Part shown: positions 17,004 to 36,355 of the stretch, piece by piece
How positions within the stretch are numbered: the stretch's first letter is position 1
Layout: each line of letters opens with the position of its first letter
Assembly: GCF_963675165.1 (NCBI RefSeq)
Contig: NC_087382.1
Coordinates: forward strand, 4,875,963-4,939,962
Length of the DNA stretch: 64,000 bases
Direction of reading: 5' to 3'
From: Halichondria panicea
Lineage: Eukaryota; Porifera; Demospongiae; Suberitida; Halichondriidae
The notes under the pieces: generated by a model
Databases searched by the model: none
What the model saw: only the letters and a program-made list of their open reading frames with translations
Told to the model about the DNA's origin: nothing
Made by a program: the position numbers and the translations under genes

Positions 17004-17333
17004 CTTGGCTTGATATTTATGACAGCTAAAAATATCTCTTGTTCTGTTGTTGTACACACAACACACACACATTGATAATTTGACAGACTTTGGGCGAGGC
17101 TAAAAGGGGCGTTCCCAAATGACCTCACATAAGAGTGACGCAACAGTAATTATTAATTTTAATTAAGATATTTATACACTAGACTACCTTATAGCCAGCC
17201 ACAACAACTTGTATATAATTAATACACTCAGTCAACTTTGATTACAAAACGTTATAAGAACTAGTTTGTCTATACACTCTAAAGAATCTCAACATAATAA
17301 TTTATGCATGTGCAATAATAGTAGCAGGGACTT

Positions 17334-19152
<1,819 letters not shown>

Positions 19153-19532
19153 ATTCAGTACGAGTAATAAAGAGAAAGAGAGAGAAAGAGAGAAACGTTC
19201 TGTTCTTTGAGCGCTATTAGTGCAGTACTGTGATGTTCACATGTACATGTAGGTGTGGCTGATACAACACACATAGTGGGCGTGGTTAAAACCTCCCTGT
19301 AAAACGTGATATTGACTGACGTCATAAACAAGTGTGTATACTGACACACCCTATGCATACAATGGGCACATTGAGAAACGTCATAACAGTCCAAGAATAT
19401 TAATTAAGTTTAAGTTCACGTCACACAAAGTATATTATAATGTGTCATAATTATGTCTATACAAGCAATAAATGTACACCACCCTAGAGGATAATTATAA
19501 CTAAGTCATGTGAAAATAGTGTTTCAGAAACG

Positions 19533-20072
19533 CTAATTCTGGGGCTCCTCTTCCTCCTCTCCTTGCTGATTCTCAGACGTCCAAAGCTGTATAAAAAAAG
19601 CAGCCATAAAAATAGAGCATTTCTATAGAGACTATACACATCCTCTACAGGAGCAGTGATTCGTTTCCCCAGTACACAAAGCATGGATACAGTCATTCTA
19701 CAAAAAGCACTGTCATGACTATACAGTACAGCACACATGTGACAAATAAGAAGGCACTGATCACTTACAGTGAGATTGTCCCTAAGGAGCTGCATGATGA
19801 GAGTGCTGTCTTTGTAAGAGTCCTCTTTCAGATTGTCCAACTCCGCAATAGCATCATCAAATGCCTGTAAAAAACAACTAGTGTGATACTGCCATAAACC
19901 AATCTGCTCACCTTTTTAGCAAGCTCACAGGCTTTGTCTGGCTTGTTTGAAATCTCGTAGTAGAACACGGAGAAGTTGAGAGCCAGACCAAGTCGGATGG
20001 GGTGGGTGGGTGGCATTTTATTAGTGGCAGTGGTGTTGGCATCCAAATATGCCTGAGAAGCATTTTCCACAG
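19533..20072 (-). pseudogene. 14-3-3 paralog D, 3' half only (exons 4-6)
   Basis: Exons 20072-19912, 19864-19769 and 19586-19533 match the last three exons of the complete D gene at 29500-31583 ([27 protein letters not shown], tail [17 protein letters not shown]). Exons 1-3 are absent: upstream on the minus strand come a MITE and then gene A'. The fragment is a by-product of the tandem duplication and has no start codon or promoter of its own. All its splice sites and phases are intact, so it could serve as an alternative 3' exon set for transcripts reading through from A'. Without such splicing it is a pseudogene. Confidence 0.85.
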
Positions 20073-20114
20073 CTGTGTGTGTGGCAGAGTAGTACATATG
20101 TAGTTACGAGCAAA

Positions 20115-20310
20115 TACCGTATCACTAGAGTGTTTTGCGAGCATCAAACATATGCGAACTTTGCGAGGGTTGATCTAATAAAATCGCAAAACCTAGTAAA
20201 TACACACGATCCTTGCCCGAACGCAATAGCTAGATCGTAAAACAGTCAAGTTTTCTGCTGATTTGGCTCATTCGCAAAGGTTTTTCGCCCGCAAAATATT
20301 CTAGTAATAT
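20115..20310. mobile_element. Hybrid MITE family 1 copy at the duplication junction
   Basis: From TACCGTATCACTAGAG through CCCGCAAAATAT it matches the copy at 30082-30265. After that, TCTAGTAATAT and the following flank match the copy ending at 10330. The switch occurs in or next to the shared CCCGCAAAATAT. Confidence 0.85.
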
Positions 20311-20569
20311 ATTATACGTATACATCACTGTCATAATACATGCATGCATGTACATGTATTTTATAGTGTCATACAAAATTACTTGCATGTTTCGATATTA
20401 ATTTTACATGCAGACTGATATAATTCATAATTATAACACACTTACAAAATCATAAAAAAGAAGGACCATACATCGACGAATTATAACTACACATTAACCT
20501 AAAAACTAAAATTTTATAAGTATGTGAATGTTCTCTATAAAACGGTAACACGTACAGTTAATTTCTCCT

Positions 20570-24040
<3,471 letters not shown>

Positions 24041-24432
24041 TGTGTGTTTCTTAGCTGCTAGCACCAAGCTGTTCCCAGTCTGTAGTCTAGTCTGTGTCTT
24101 GATAATTAATTTTTACGCTGCAAGTCAATAATGGGTGTGACTGTCCTCCACCCACTGGCATCCAGACACGCCCACTATATAACGGTCTCTATGACCCGCC
24201 GCTGGCATGATCGAGGCAGGCACACCATGCATGTTACATATTGCACTCTCACAAATAATATTTAATAATATGAATTGGACCGTACAAATACAAGTATATG
24301 TAATCACAAGTGGCTACAATAGTTATTATAGCTTTAGTATAGAATAATACGAATAATAATATGAAAGCTAGAAAATTCAATTGAGTTATACTTAAATTAA
24401 TTTAAACTAGTAATCCGTTGCATATACGGTCA

Positions 24433-26970
24433 TCACTGATCTTCCCCAGCATCATCGTCACCGGCATCTGCTGTCCACAACTGCAGATAAGAAAACATAC
24501 CCTTGATTCAAACAAGTAATATTATAACAATGTTTCTGACTCCCCCCAAAACTTACTAACTTACTACATAATGTACATTGTATAAAGCCTCTCCACAAAT
24601 GGAAAATGTCACGTATGTTGCCAACTCAATGCCCATTAATCAGAGATTTGTATTATACAGAGTACAAACTGCTACACAACACACCACAACATATACAGAG
24701 GTTTATGGCTATCGTACAATTATGTATTATTATAATTATATCAAAGTTACAGACTTGCACATGCATACAATTGAGACACCAGATACACTTAGACATAGGC
24801 TATTAATCTTTTAGAGCTACTATATGCAAAGTGATGAGAAAGTGAGTTCCAAAGGGGGTGTCAGTACACTCTACAAACCATAACTATGCTTCACTTACAG
24901 TGAGGTTGTCCCTAAGGAGCTGCATGATGAGAGTGCTGTCTTTGTAAGAGTCCTCCTTCAGAGTATCCAGATCGGCAATGGCTTCATCAAATGCCTGAAA
25001 TAGTTAGAACGACATACACAGAGAGCCTACATAAATTGTACCGAGAAGATATTTTGAGGCTACATGTATGTACAGCTGTAGACTTCAGAAAGCACCCACT
25101 AATCTTCTGTACATGCACTGAATTCTCAAATCTTCAACAAGTATACTGTACATGACCATGTGTGTGTTAGTATACCTTTTTAGCAAGCTCACACGCTTTG
25201 GTTCTGTTATCAGCAATCTCGTAGTGGAACACGGAGAAGTTGAGAGCCAGACCTAGTCGAATGGGGTGGGTGGGTGACATCTTCTCCTCGGCAAACTTAG
25301 AAGATTTTTCATAGGCCTTTTTAGCGTTTTCCACGACTGTATTAACAAAACAAGAGCTGTACGTAATTTTAATGACTGGCAGATTGAAACAAGACATTAT
25401 TACAAATGTGATGTGTTTTAGAATACATTTATACACAACAAAACCAATATCACATTGGATAGCCACACTTGGAAACACACACTGACAAACTATTCAGAGC
25501 TCATGTGTACTGAAGATTAGATCAGTACCGAGACAATCGAATAAACTTACCATCTTTTTTTCCTTCTCCGTCTGTAACTTCGGCAATATAACGATAGTAG
25601 TCGCCCTTCATCTTGAGGTAGAACACCTTGGACTCTGCATCGTCTGTGTCTTCTTTAACGAGGTGATCGTCAAGGAGAGCCTATAATTTTATTAGACAAC
25701 ATGTGGAGAGAGTAATAATTAAACGAGTCAAAAATGCCTATAAATTATATAAGTATATTAGTAAGTACTTGTACTGTGTAACAGTGGAACTCCTCTCTTA
25801 ATGGCCACGCCTGAATAAAGATCACTACGCAGGTTGCAATTACGATAGGCACTCAAGTCCCAAATGAATAGTATGTGTACAAAACAATCAACAGAGGCCA
25901 CCTACATGTATGTACACGTAGTAATAATTATAATGGTCGTTATATGGGAGGGGGGGGTTCACTATGTGCTGTATACGTACAACATGTGGTGTGTGCACAT
26001 GTAGACATGCTAGCTTTACACTAATAGCCTCGCGTAAAACAATGACTATCTGGTAGTGGGTAATGGCAGGAAAGAGCCTATCTTGCAACGAGGAGATTAG
26101 ATAGGACATACATTGATCAACTTACAATAACTTCATTACAAAGGTCATTAAGCTCCTTCTCAACGATGCCAATGTACTCTTTTGTAACATCAGTTGGGTT
26201 CTTTGAATCAATGCTGGACAACACTCTCCACGCATTTCGACGAGCACCGACTATGTTCTTGTAGGCCACTGAAAGTAGGTTCCTTTGGTTGGAATCTAAC
26301 TTTACCCCAGAGTTTTTCACCACGTAGCTTTTCATTGCCTGAAGTGTGCAAATTGAAAAATTGTGAGAGCACGCTACAAAAAGGCTATAATTATATACAC
26401 ACGTAATGTACGCATGCAGCATGACAAGTGTGTCACCTTGGGTCAGCTCATAGTTTAGCATGCAGCTATAAGTATATAGGTATAAGACAAGCGTTAAGTG
26501 TACGTACATGTGTATTTGTCGTAAGGTGACCTGTTAATACATACTTTGAGAAAACAATAGTTTGTATAGGCACAGATTAGGTGGGTGGGATTACCACCTA
26601 CCATATTCACGACGCCACTAAATAATTCCGTTTATGAGACGTTATAATATAAATAGTATGTACAAGAAAAGACTAACATGTCCCGAGCTCGAGTGTACTG
26701 CACACATTAGTTATGACCCACTGTATATTAAAACTAAAAGCACTTGGCACATTGTATTAATACACAAACCATGTCACCATTCGTTGAGTTGAGTTGACTT
26801 TAGTTACCTAACTACAGCATGCAGTACAGTGAACACAACTTTAGTAATCACATTCAGCCCTTGATACATGTCAGACATTGATACAACCCTACCTGTGCCA
26901 TGTCTTCATATCTCTCAGACTGCTCAGCCAGCCGGGCTCTGTCTAGAAGGGCATCGGTATCATTAGACAT
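24433..26970 (-). CDS. 14-3-3 protein, paralog B' (copy of B)
   Basis: Direct copy of gene B at an offset of 9967 bp: exons 26970-26893, 26338-26126, 25680-25551, 25336-25176, 24994-24899, 24480-24433. Its translation and introns appear identical to B, so it encodes the same 241-residue protein. It is intact, with all splice sites retained. The identity implies very recent duplication, gene conversion, or an assembly effect. Confidence 0.95.
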
Positions 26971-27300
26971 CTTGGCTTGATATTTATGACAGCTAAAAAT
27001 ATCTCTTGTTCTGTTGTTGTACACACAACACACACACATTGATAATTTGACAGACTTTGGGCGAGGCTAAAAGGGGCGTTCCCAAATGACCTCACATAAG
27101 AGTGACGCAACAGTAATTATTAATTTTAATTAAGATATTTATACACTAGACTACCTTATAGCCAGCCACAACAACTTGTATATAATTAATACACTCAGTC
27201 AACTTTGATTACAAAACGTTATAAGAACTAGTTTGTCTATACACTCTAAAGAATCTCAACATAATAATTTATGCATGTGCAATAATAGTAGCAGGGACTT

Positions 27301-29119
<1,819 letters not shown>

Positions 29120-29499
29120 ATTCAGTACGAGTAATAAAGAGAAAGAGAGAGAAAGAGAGAAACGTTCTGTTCTTTGAGCGCTATTAGTGCAGTACTGTGA
29201 TGTTCACATGTACATGTAGGTGTGGCTGATACAACACACATAGTGGGCGTGGTTAAAACCTCCCTGTAAAACGTGATATTGACTGACGTCATAAACAAGT
29301 GTGTATACTGACACACCCTATGCATACAATGGGCACATTGAGAAACGTCATAACAGTCCAAGAATATTAATTAAGTTTAAGTTCACGTCACACAAAGTAT
29401 ATTATAATGTGTCATAATTATGTCTATACAAGCAATAAATGTACACCACCCTAGAGGATAATTATAACTAAGTCATGTGAAAATAGTGTTTCAGAAACG

Positions 29500-31583
29500 C
29501 TAATTCTGGGGCTCCTCTTCCTCCTCTCCTTGCTGATTCTCAGACGTCCAAAGCTGTATAAAAAAAGCAGCCATAAAAATAGAGCATTTCTATAGAGACT
29601 ATACACATCCTCTACAGGAGCAGTGATTCGTTTCCCCAGTACACAAAGCATGGATACAGTCATTCTACAAAAAGCACTGTCATGACTATACAGTACAGCA
29701 CACATGTGACAAATAAGAAGGCACTGATCACTTACAGTGAGATTGTCCCTAAGGAGCTGCATGATGAGAGTGCTGTCTTTGTAAGAGTCCTCTTTCAGAT
29801 TGTCCAACTCCGCAATAGCATCATCAAATGCCTGTAAAAAACAACTAGTGTGATACTGCCATAAACCAATCTGCTCACCTTTTTAGCAAGCTCACAGGCT
29901 TTGTCTGGCTTGTTTGAAATCTCGTAGTAGAACACGGAGAAGTTGAGAGCCAGACCAAGTCGGATGGGGTGGGTGGGTGGCATTTTATTAGTGGCAGTGG
30001 TGTTGGCATCCAAATATGCCTGAGAAGCATTTTCCACAGCTGTGTGTGTGGCAGAGTAGTACATATGTAGTTACGAGCAAATACCGTATCACTAGAGTGT
30101 TTTGCGAGCATCAAACATATGCGAACTTTGCGAGGGTTGATCTAATAAAATCGCAAAACCTAGTAAATACACACGATCCTTGCCCGAACGCAATAGCTAG
30201 ATCGTAAAACAGTCAAGTTTTCTGCTGATTTGGCTCATTCGCAAAGGTTTTTCGCCCGCAAAATATGCTAGTGATACGGTACTCTAATATAAATGCAAAG
30301 TATAGTGCTGTTGTAAAGGAGTCTATAATATTATACAGCTATAGCTCTACGGGATTGATAGCGGAGACATGTTAGTAGCAAACACTTGTGTGTGCATTGA
30401 AACACCGTGTTCATACATGTAACATACCATACAGTAAGCGTACATGTACATTGTACTTGCGCTTGCATCAAAAGTGTGTCTTGCTTACACAAATAATGCG
30501 GAGTTTCATCTAGTGGGGGGGGGGGGGGGGTGAACCTCCTCCCTCAAATTTTGTAAAATAATGACATCAAGACATTGGCTAACGTGATTAACTCAACTAA
30601 GCCAAACTTTTGCAGCGTGCTTACGTGCGCCCAAATCCCCCCCCCCCCAACTTTATAACCTAGATGAAACCAACCCTAAAGATATACGGTGTACACGTGG
30701 GAATACTACACAGTTACCAAGACTACGTACCCCAATAACAGCTCTGGCCTATTCGCAAGGCACTGTTTGAGAAATCCCAAATATACATGAGTTACAAACA
30801 CGTAGTATATACCTGCTGTTTTGTCGTCACCAGTTGCAACCTCAGCAAGGTAACGGTGGTAGTCGCCCTTCATCTTGAGGTAAAACACCTTAGACTCAAC
30901 GTCTTTCTCGGTCATGTCCTTTTCTTCCTCTTTAGTATCTTTGCTAATGAGATACTTTGAAAGCAGATTCTGCAGGACAAGTTAATAAGAACGTGACAAA
31001 GTATGCTTTGGGATGGTGTTGGTGGTTTCGTGGGAGGATATGATACTGTGGGTGACTATTGATACAGTAGTATGGGGGAGAGAGAGAGTGGTATAATGGA
31101 AAGGCAGTGGGAGATAATTGGAGACAAATAATATTAACTTACGATCACTTCACCACAAATGTTTTTTAGCTCTTCCTCAATTGTGATCTTATACTCCTTG
31201 ATAACTTCCCCTCTTGCACTGCTGGCATCCGCCTTCTGTTCCATGCTAGAGACCACTCTCCAAGCACTGCGGCGAGTCCCAACAACGTTCTTGTAGGCCA
31301 CAGACAACAAGTTTCTCGATTCAGATGACAATTTTCCCTCGTTTTCAACATATTCCTTCATTGCCTGGGTAAAATGTAAAAGCACGTTGAATCGTAAATA
31401 CTACACACAGGAATCGATAGTAGTACGTGTTCGTGTTCGTACAGTTAAGTTACCACATGTGCCCATAGAAAGTACATTGAATACCTACAACACATTCACA
31501 CTGTAGCTAGCTACCTTTGCCATGTCCTGGTATCTTTCAGCCTGCTCAGCAAGCTTAGCTCTTTCTATCAGAGTATCAGCCAT
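29500..31583 (-). CDS. 14-3-3 protein, paralog D (complete copy)
   Basis: Complete D gene. Exons: 31583-31515, 31364-31143, 30969-30813, 30039-29879, 29831-29736, 29553-29500; 252 residues, the longest of the array. It starts [20 protein letters not shown] and is the most conventional 14-3-3: [67 protein letters not shown] keeps both groove Arg residues. Intron 3 holds a family-1 MITE (30082-30281) and a fold-back with G/C runs. Exons 4-6 lie inside duplication unit 2 and exons 1-3 outside it, so this is the ancestral locus. Its start faces the start of the plus-strand membrane-protein gene 307 bp away. Confidence 0.95.
30082..30281. mobile_element. MITE family 1 copy in intron 3 of 14-3-3 D
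   Basis: It runs from TACCGTATCACTAGAG to GCTAGTGATACGGTA, with both inverted ends recognisable. It marks the right-hand boundary of the 10-kb duplication. Confidence 0.85.
30492..30671. repeat. Fold-back with long G-run and C-run
   Basis: GTTTCATCTAG followed by about 18 G lies opposite a run of about 12 C followed by CTAGATGAAAC, about 180 bp apart. It is an inverted-repeat element of unknown family in intron 3 of D. Confidence 0.6.
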
Positions 31584-31890
31584 TCTTTTGTGATAGGTAC
31601 TAGGGTTAACGGTGGGGAAGAAGAACCACAGTCTAGTCTGATCTGGGTGAGAACTCAAAACTCTTCGTGTGCTGTGTGTAATAGTCCCGGTGCACGTGAT
31701 TAGAAATACCAACACGATAAAGGGCTATTGCGCATGCGCGCATGTTCGACAGAAAAGTACGCTTCTCTCTAGCTCTAATAATTATATACTAGCTAGCTGC
31801 TCTGCTATCATTTTTATAGCTTGATTTTAGCATACAGTATTGACTAGAGCATACTATATATCTATACAAGCAACTCTTTCCTGACACGAT
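31584..31890. promoter_or_regulatory. Divergent promoter region, 14-3-3 D / repeat-tailed membrane protein
   Basis: 307 bp between the two start codons. It contains TGCGCATGCGCG at 31729-31740, matching the NRF1 consensus, and an E-box CACGTG at 31693-31698. No TATA box is obvious. Promoter function is inferred from the divergent arrangement. Confidence 0.5.
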
Positions 31891-33291
31891 ATGAGCCCTT
31901 CATTCAGTATCTTGTATTCTCTCATTGCAGTGGTTATTTTGTTTGCCATCATTATCATCATTCTCACTGTGTTTACAATTATTTTGTGGCCTAGTAGAAC
32001 CTCAGTAAAGGAGGCTTCAGTTCTTAATGTCGAATCTGTTCCTCAAAATGAAATTGAAAATGTCTCTGATGTCACTCCCGTAAGCAGTCATGTCCCTATT
32101 ATAAATGACCATACATATAATGTGACGATACATAATGACCGTATGGCTCGTATCACAGAAGCTCCGATTGCTCCGGTTGCACAGAACATATCAATTCACG
32201 AAGTGCAAGGCCATGCGACTGACGTGAGTCAAACATATCAGAATATCACTTGTACTGCAGATGCTTTAGAGATTTCTGTAGCCCCAGAGATTTCTGTAGT
32301 ATCAAACTTGTCGTATGGGAAACTGACACAGGACACCCACACCACTGTCACTGCAGGTGATTAACTATATTTCATTTGCATGTCTGTACGTACATCCTGT
32401 ATGTACACTCTATTGACTCATACGTATGAAACACACACATTAAAGCTCTGAAGCTGGTTAGGTGTGAAAGACAATGTGATATCTTTCTTTGTACATGTAA
32501 CTTAGTATGTATTATAGCCTTTTGTTGCATGTGTCTGATGCCCTCGAAAAAATTATCCAGAGGAAAGGTTCACACATAATTAAAGCTAGAAAAACATATC
32601 CATTTGAAAAGCTCTATATAAGTTAGTCTTCTTTGGATGCTTAACTTATCTATAGGTATTACATACGCATACAGACTCTGATGACTACTACGTGGTGGAG
32701 GATCTACCACCTCGTAGTGCATTAAGACCTATTAATGAAGGGGTCCGTGCACGCAGTACTATCGAGGCCAATACGCACACAGACTCCGAAATAACACCAC
32801 CCTGTGAAAAGGTCAAGATCAGTGCACACAGTACTACCGAGGCCAATACGCACACAGACTCTGATGACTACTACGTGGTGGAGGATCTACCACCTCGTAG
32901 TGCATTAAGACCTGTTAATGAAGGGGTCCGTGCACGCAGTACTACTGAGGCCGGTACGCACACAGACTCTGATGACTACTATGTGGTGGAGGATCTACCA
33001 CCTCGTAGTGCATTAAGACCTGTTAATGAAGGGGTCAGTGCACGCAGTACTACTGAGGTAAATACGCACACAGACTCTGATGACTACTATGTGGTGGAGG
33101 ATCTACCACCTCGTAGTGCATTAAGACCTGTTAATGAAGGGGTCAGTGCACGCAGTACTACTGAGGTAAATACGCACACAGACTCTGATGACTACTACGT
33201 GGTGGAGGATCTACCACCTCGTAGTGCTTTAAGACCTGTTAATGAAGGGGTCAGTGCACGCAGTACTACCAAGGCTGTATCCCAATGCTAA
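31891..33291 (+). CDS. Single-pass membrane protein with tandem 36-residue YY/PP repeats (unrecognised)
   Basis: I do not recognise a family. The N-terminus MSPSFSILYSLIAVVILFAI continues as one hydrophobic segment to about residue 33, then WPSRTS, suggesting a short outer end, one membrane pass and a long cytosolic tail. The tail includes a Thr/Val-rich segment and then tandem 36-residue units containing DSDDYYVVEDLPPRSALRP and NEGVSARSTTEVNTHT: five full units and one short divergent unit. Each offers YxxV/YxxE-type tyrosines and an LPPR proline motif. Two in-phase splice models exist: donor 32224 (GTGAGT) to exon 32656-33291 (322 residues), or donor 32357 to exon 32675-33291 (360 residues). 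The stop is TAA. A signalling or scaffold role is speculative. Confidence 0.6.
32656..33285 (+). repeat. 108-bp coding tandem repeat
   Basis: Head-to-tail units of 108 bp (for example GACTCTGATGACTACTACGT and CTACCACCTCGTAGTGCATT), nearly identical in nucleotide sequence, with one shorter degenerate unit at about 32783-32857. Homogeneity implies recent expansion or concerted evolution. Confidence 0.9.
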
Positions 33292-33576
33292 AAGTGCTGT
33301 ATAGAGTGACACCACACTAATAAAGAGATTACAGTTAGCATTATTATGGAAAGTTTGTTTTATCAGTTATTATTGGCATGCATAAAGGTAATTTTTCCTT
33401 TCATTTTTATATAATTGGACACAAAATTATTACATGCTTTTTATAAATTAGTGCACATTGATAATTATAAACCAAACAATTATTATCGCACAACACAACA
33501 TGGTAGTCATAGCAATGTACACCAATGGTGACTAAAAAAAAACAATGTACAGTTATAGTGATTAAATGAAGACACA

Positions 33577-36296
33577 CTAGTTTTCTAAGAATGAAATAAT
33601 GTCAGTCAGTTTCTGAAGTCTCTCCTTATGCTCCTGCAATAGCTCACCCTCCAACACTGTATTAGAAGATAAAGAGTTGAATTGAACGATGGCTGTACAT
33701 GTACAGACAACAAAGTTTCAAGACTTGCCTACTGTTTTTACTTAAATATTGTAATTATGCATTTTTATACATGTACATGTCTTAATAGGGGGCAGAACTG
33801 AATGAGAGAGGGATACGTAGTACGGTAGTCTTTTCCTGAGCTTAAAATCTAGTAACAAATGACACTCCTAAATAAAGCTGACACAAACATGTACAATACG
33901 TGTACAATTAATTATTTAGAGACTATTATAAGTAGCTGTATAGGTGTACCTTTTATAGGTTTCGGTAATATGACATTTCTCTGGTCATCGAAATCCCAGC
34001 TTCTCTCAACAGACACTGTGGAAGTACACACAAAAGCAGTGAACTACAGTTAAAGACTCATCACACAATAACATAGTCAACAGAACTGCATGCATCATGT
34101 CATTTAACGGTATACATGTATAAACACTAAACATCTACCGGTAGGTAACTATACGTATACATGTACATGCACTATGAATCTGAACTAGATATTTCTGTAC
34201 TGAGCTCACTTTGCTTAATTTCTGCCTCAGACTGTCCCAGCAGGGTGCAAAGGTCAGGTACTCGTATTGTAGTGTATGCCTTGCCCACTAGAATGAGAAG
34301 TCGCTCTCTTAATTTGGCTGGGGAGGAAGTAAAATTAAATGACCAATATGAACACACACAACTGCACAGTCATACACGTTGTAGGACATATATGCATGAC
34401 TTATGTATGTGCAGTTACCATTGTGGTCACCCTATCACCTCTCCATTATACAGCTACCCCAAAAGTGTTCATAGCATGTGTTTCAACCGTGTTAGCATCT
34501 ATATTAGAGCCATTGTTGGTTTAAACAAGGGTGAACGGTTTCACTGTCTTTAAGATTGTATAGCTGTATAATGAGGGGTATTTTTAATCAATCAGAGGCT
34601 TTCATCTTGCTCTACAGTTTGTAAAAATAATCAATCAGAGGCTTTCATCTTGCTCTACAGTTTGTATACACATTACTATGCTATTACCTACCGTATAATC
34701 TGGTTAGTAAGCGCATGCGCCTATAGGGAAAAGAGCAGGCCTCTATGCACCTATTATCCGGATGCACTTATAGAGATTAACCACGCCCATGACATTTCAA
34801 TGAAGCAAATCTCCATTAGCTAGCTCGATCGTTTGTCTGCAAGAGGTCTATATAGTCATATCTGACAGCAGTAACCCAACTACCGGTAGTGAAATAACAT
34901 CTATAAATAAATAAAAAGTGTGGAGACCAGTTGTTGGGCAGAGAACTGTGCAGAAAACCATGCGCCTTCTATCAAGGCTCTTGGTCTGCTAACCAGTATG
35001 CGCCTATTAGTTGATGTGCGCTTATTAACCAGATTATAGATTACGGTATACACATGCATGTACATTGTATGTTGTATTGATCAGTATAATGGAGCTGCCT
35101 CAGCAGTATACACATGCGTTTAAATATGGAACAGTATCACGCACACATAATAACTATGCTACCGTATTACTAGAATGTTTTGCGAGCATCAAACACATAA
35201 GCAAATTTTGGGAGTGTTGATAACTTCGCAAAACTAAAACCGTAAAAACCTATATTAGTACTGGTATGACACACAATCCTTGCTAGAACGCAATAGTTGA
35301 TCGCAAAGGGTCAAGTTTAGAAATTAAAGGTTTTTCACACACTAAACATTCTAGTAATATGTACGGTATTGCACTTGTACATAAGATGGACATCAACGCA
35401 CCCACTAGTCCGGACACGATGGACTCTAAATAGGGTGGCCATTCTGGATTCTTGGCCAGTTCATACACAGCAGAGAAGTCTCTCCTCCATAATCTCTTTC
35501 CAATCTCCCAGAGTTCTCCTATCTCACGACTGTCCTGCTTCATTGACTCGGGGATCCTCTGCCATAGGAGCTTAGCGTGGTCTCTGTGTGTAGTGTGTGT
35601 GTGTGTGTGTAGGGGTTGGTAGTGAGGACATGCATACATGTGTGTGTGTGTGTGTGTGTGTGTGCGTGCGTGTGTGTGTGCGTGTGTGTGTGTGTAAGCA
35701 CAGAATTTATGTGTGCGGGGTGGGAGTTAGCGGTGGCAGTGAGCATGTGTATACGTGTGTGTGCTCTATATGATAAGTTATCTACTGAAGGGTTGTGTGT
35801 ACACAGGGATAGGATGCTTATGCATGGAATAGGTGTGTATAATCACACATACGTACAGTGAAATGGGTGTGTATAATCACACACATACGTACAGTTCGTT
35901 TTGGAGCAGATAAACTCCCAACAGAGTTGAGTACACTTGAGCACTGGCCACACCTCCCATAGCCTGTATAGAGTCAGCAATACCATTATAATGCATGTAA
36001 CAGTGGCAGCAAGTTCTTCAATACAGCACACATTATTTATAACTTTTCAGATGTGGTAAATTGAGTAAATTTTAGTGAGAATAGGTAGCTCACTGCCACT
36101 CTTGCTGGTAAAAACTATTTAGAACAAGGACATTTGACATTGTAAGTACACGGATTGTCTGAGTCATCTACCACTATTACTGTTGACTCAAGATCAGACA
36201 ATCTTAGTGAGGTATGTACAAGTTCACCTTCAACTCTTCTTGCTCACAATAGTACGCAAGAGCCCCAAAATCTTCGGTTCTCAACAGATCATCCAT
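33577..36296 (-). CDS. COP9 signalosome subunit 8 (CSN8)
   Basis: Small PCI-type subunit of the COP9 signalosome, which removes NEDD8 from cullins and so regulates cullin-RING ubiquitin ligases. Six exons in transcription order: 36296-36228, 35963-35893, 35583-35402, 34317-34210, 34015-33950, 33656-33577; 191 residues (human about 209). It begins MDDLLRTEDFGALAYYCEQE. Matches to animal CSN8: AKLLWQRIP, ELWEIGKRLWRRDF, a helical segment ending LVGKAYTTIRVPDLC, VILPKPIK and the C-terminal RLQKLTDIISFLEN. The loop between LPKPIK and the last helix is shorter than in vertebrates. All phases join. Introns hold MITEs at 34689-35048 and 35160-35367. It is divergently paired with TAF8. Confidence 0.92.
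34586..34665. repeat. Two-copy tandem repeat of about 40 bp in a COPS8 intron
   Basis: The unit containing AATCAATCAGAGGCTTTCAT and CTTGCTCTACAGTTTGTA occurs twice in tandem. Confidence 0.75.
34689..35048. mobile_element. MITE family 4 (TACCGTATAATCTGGTTA... ends)
   Basis: About 360 bp. The left end is TACCGTATAATCTGGTTAGT and the right end TTAACCAGATTATAGATTACGGTA, imperfect inverted copies, followed inward by GCGCATGCGCC-like motifs on both sides. It lies in a COPS8 intron and encodes no protein. Confidence 0.75.
35160..35367. mobile_element. MITE family 1 copy in a COPS8 intron
   Basis: It starts TACCGTATTACTAGAATG and ends CATTCTAGTAATATGTACGGTA, ending about 35 bp before COPS8 exon 35402-35583. 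Confidence 0.8.
35588..35694. repeat. (GT)n microsatellites next to a COPS8 acceptor
   Basis: Read on the minus strand this is a CA repeat running into CACACAG, the 3' splice site of COPS8 exon 35583-35402. A second, longer tract lies at 35640-35694. Confidence 0.85.
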
Positions 36297-36355
36297 TTTA
36301 ACCCAATGTTTTATTTAAAGCCCACTTTGTCTTTTCTCCATTTGGAGCGCACCTA
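36297..36355. promoter_or_regulatory. 59-bp bidirectional interval between COPS8 and TAF8 start codons
   Basis: The two ATGs point away from each other with only 59 bp between them, leaving room for very short 5' UTRs or overlapping transcription starts. No TATA box is evident. A shared promoter is inferred from the geometry. Confidence 0.6.
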
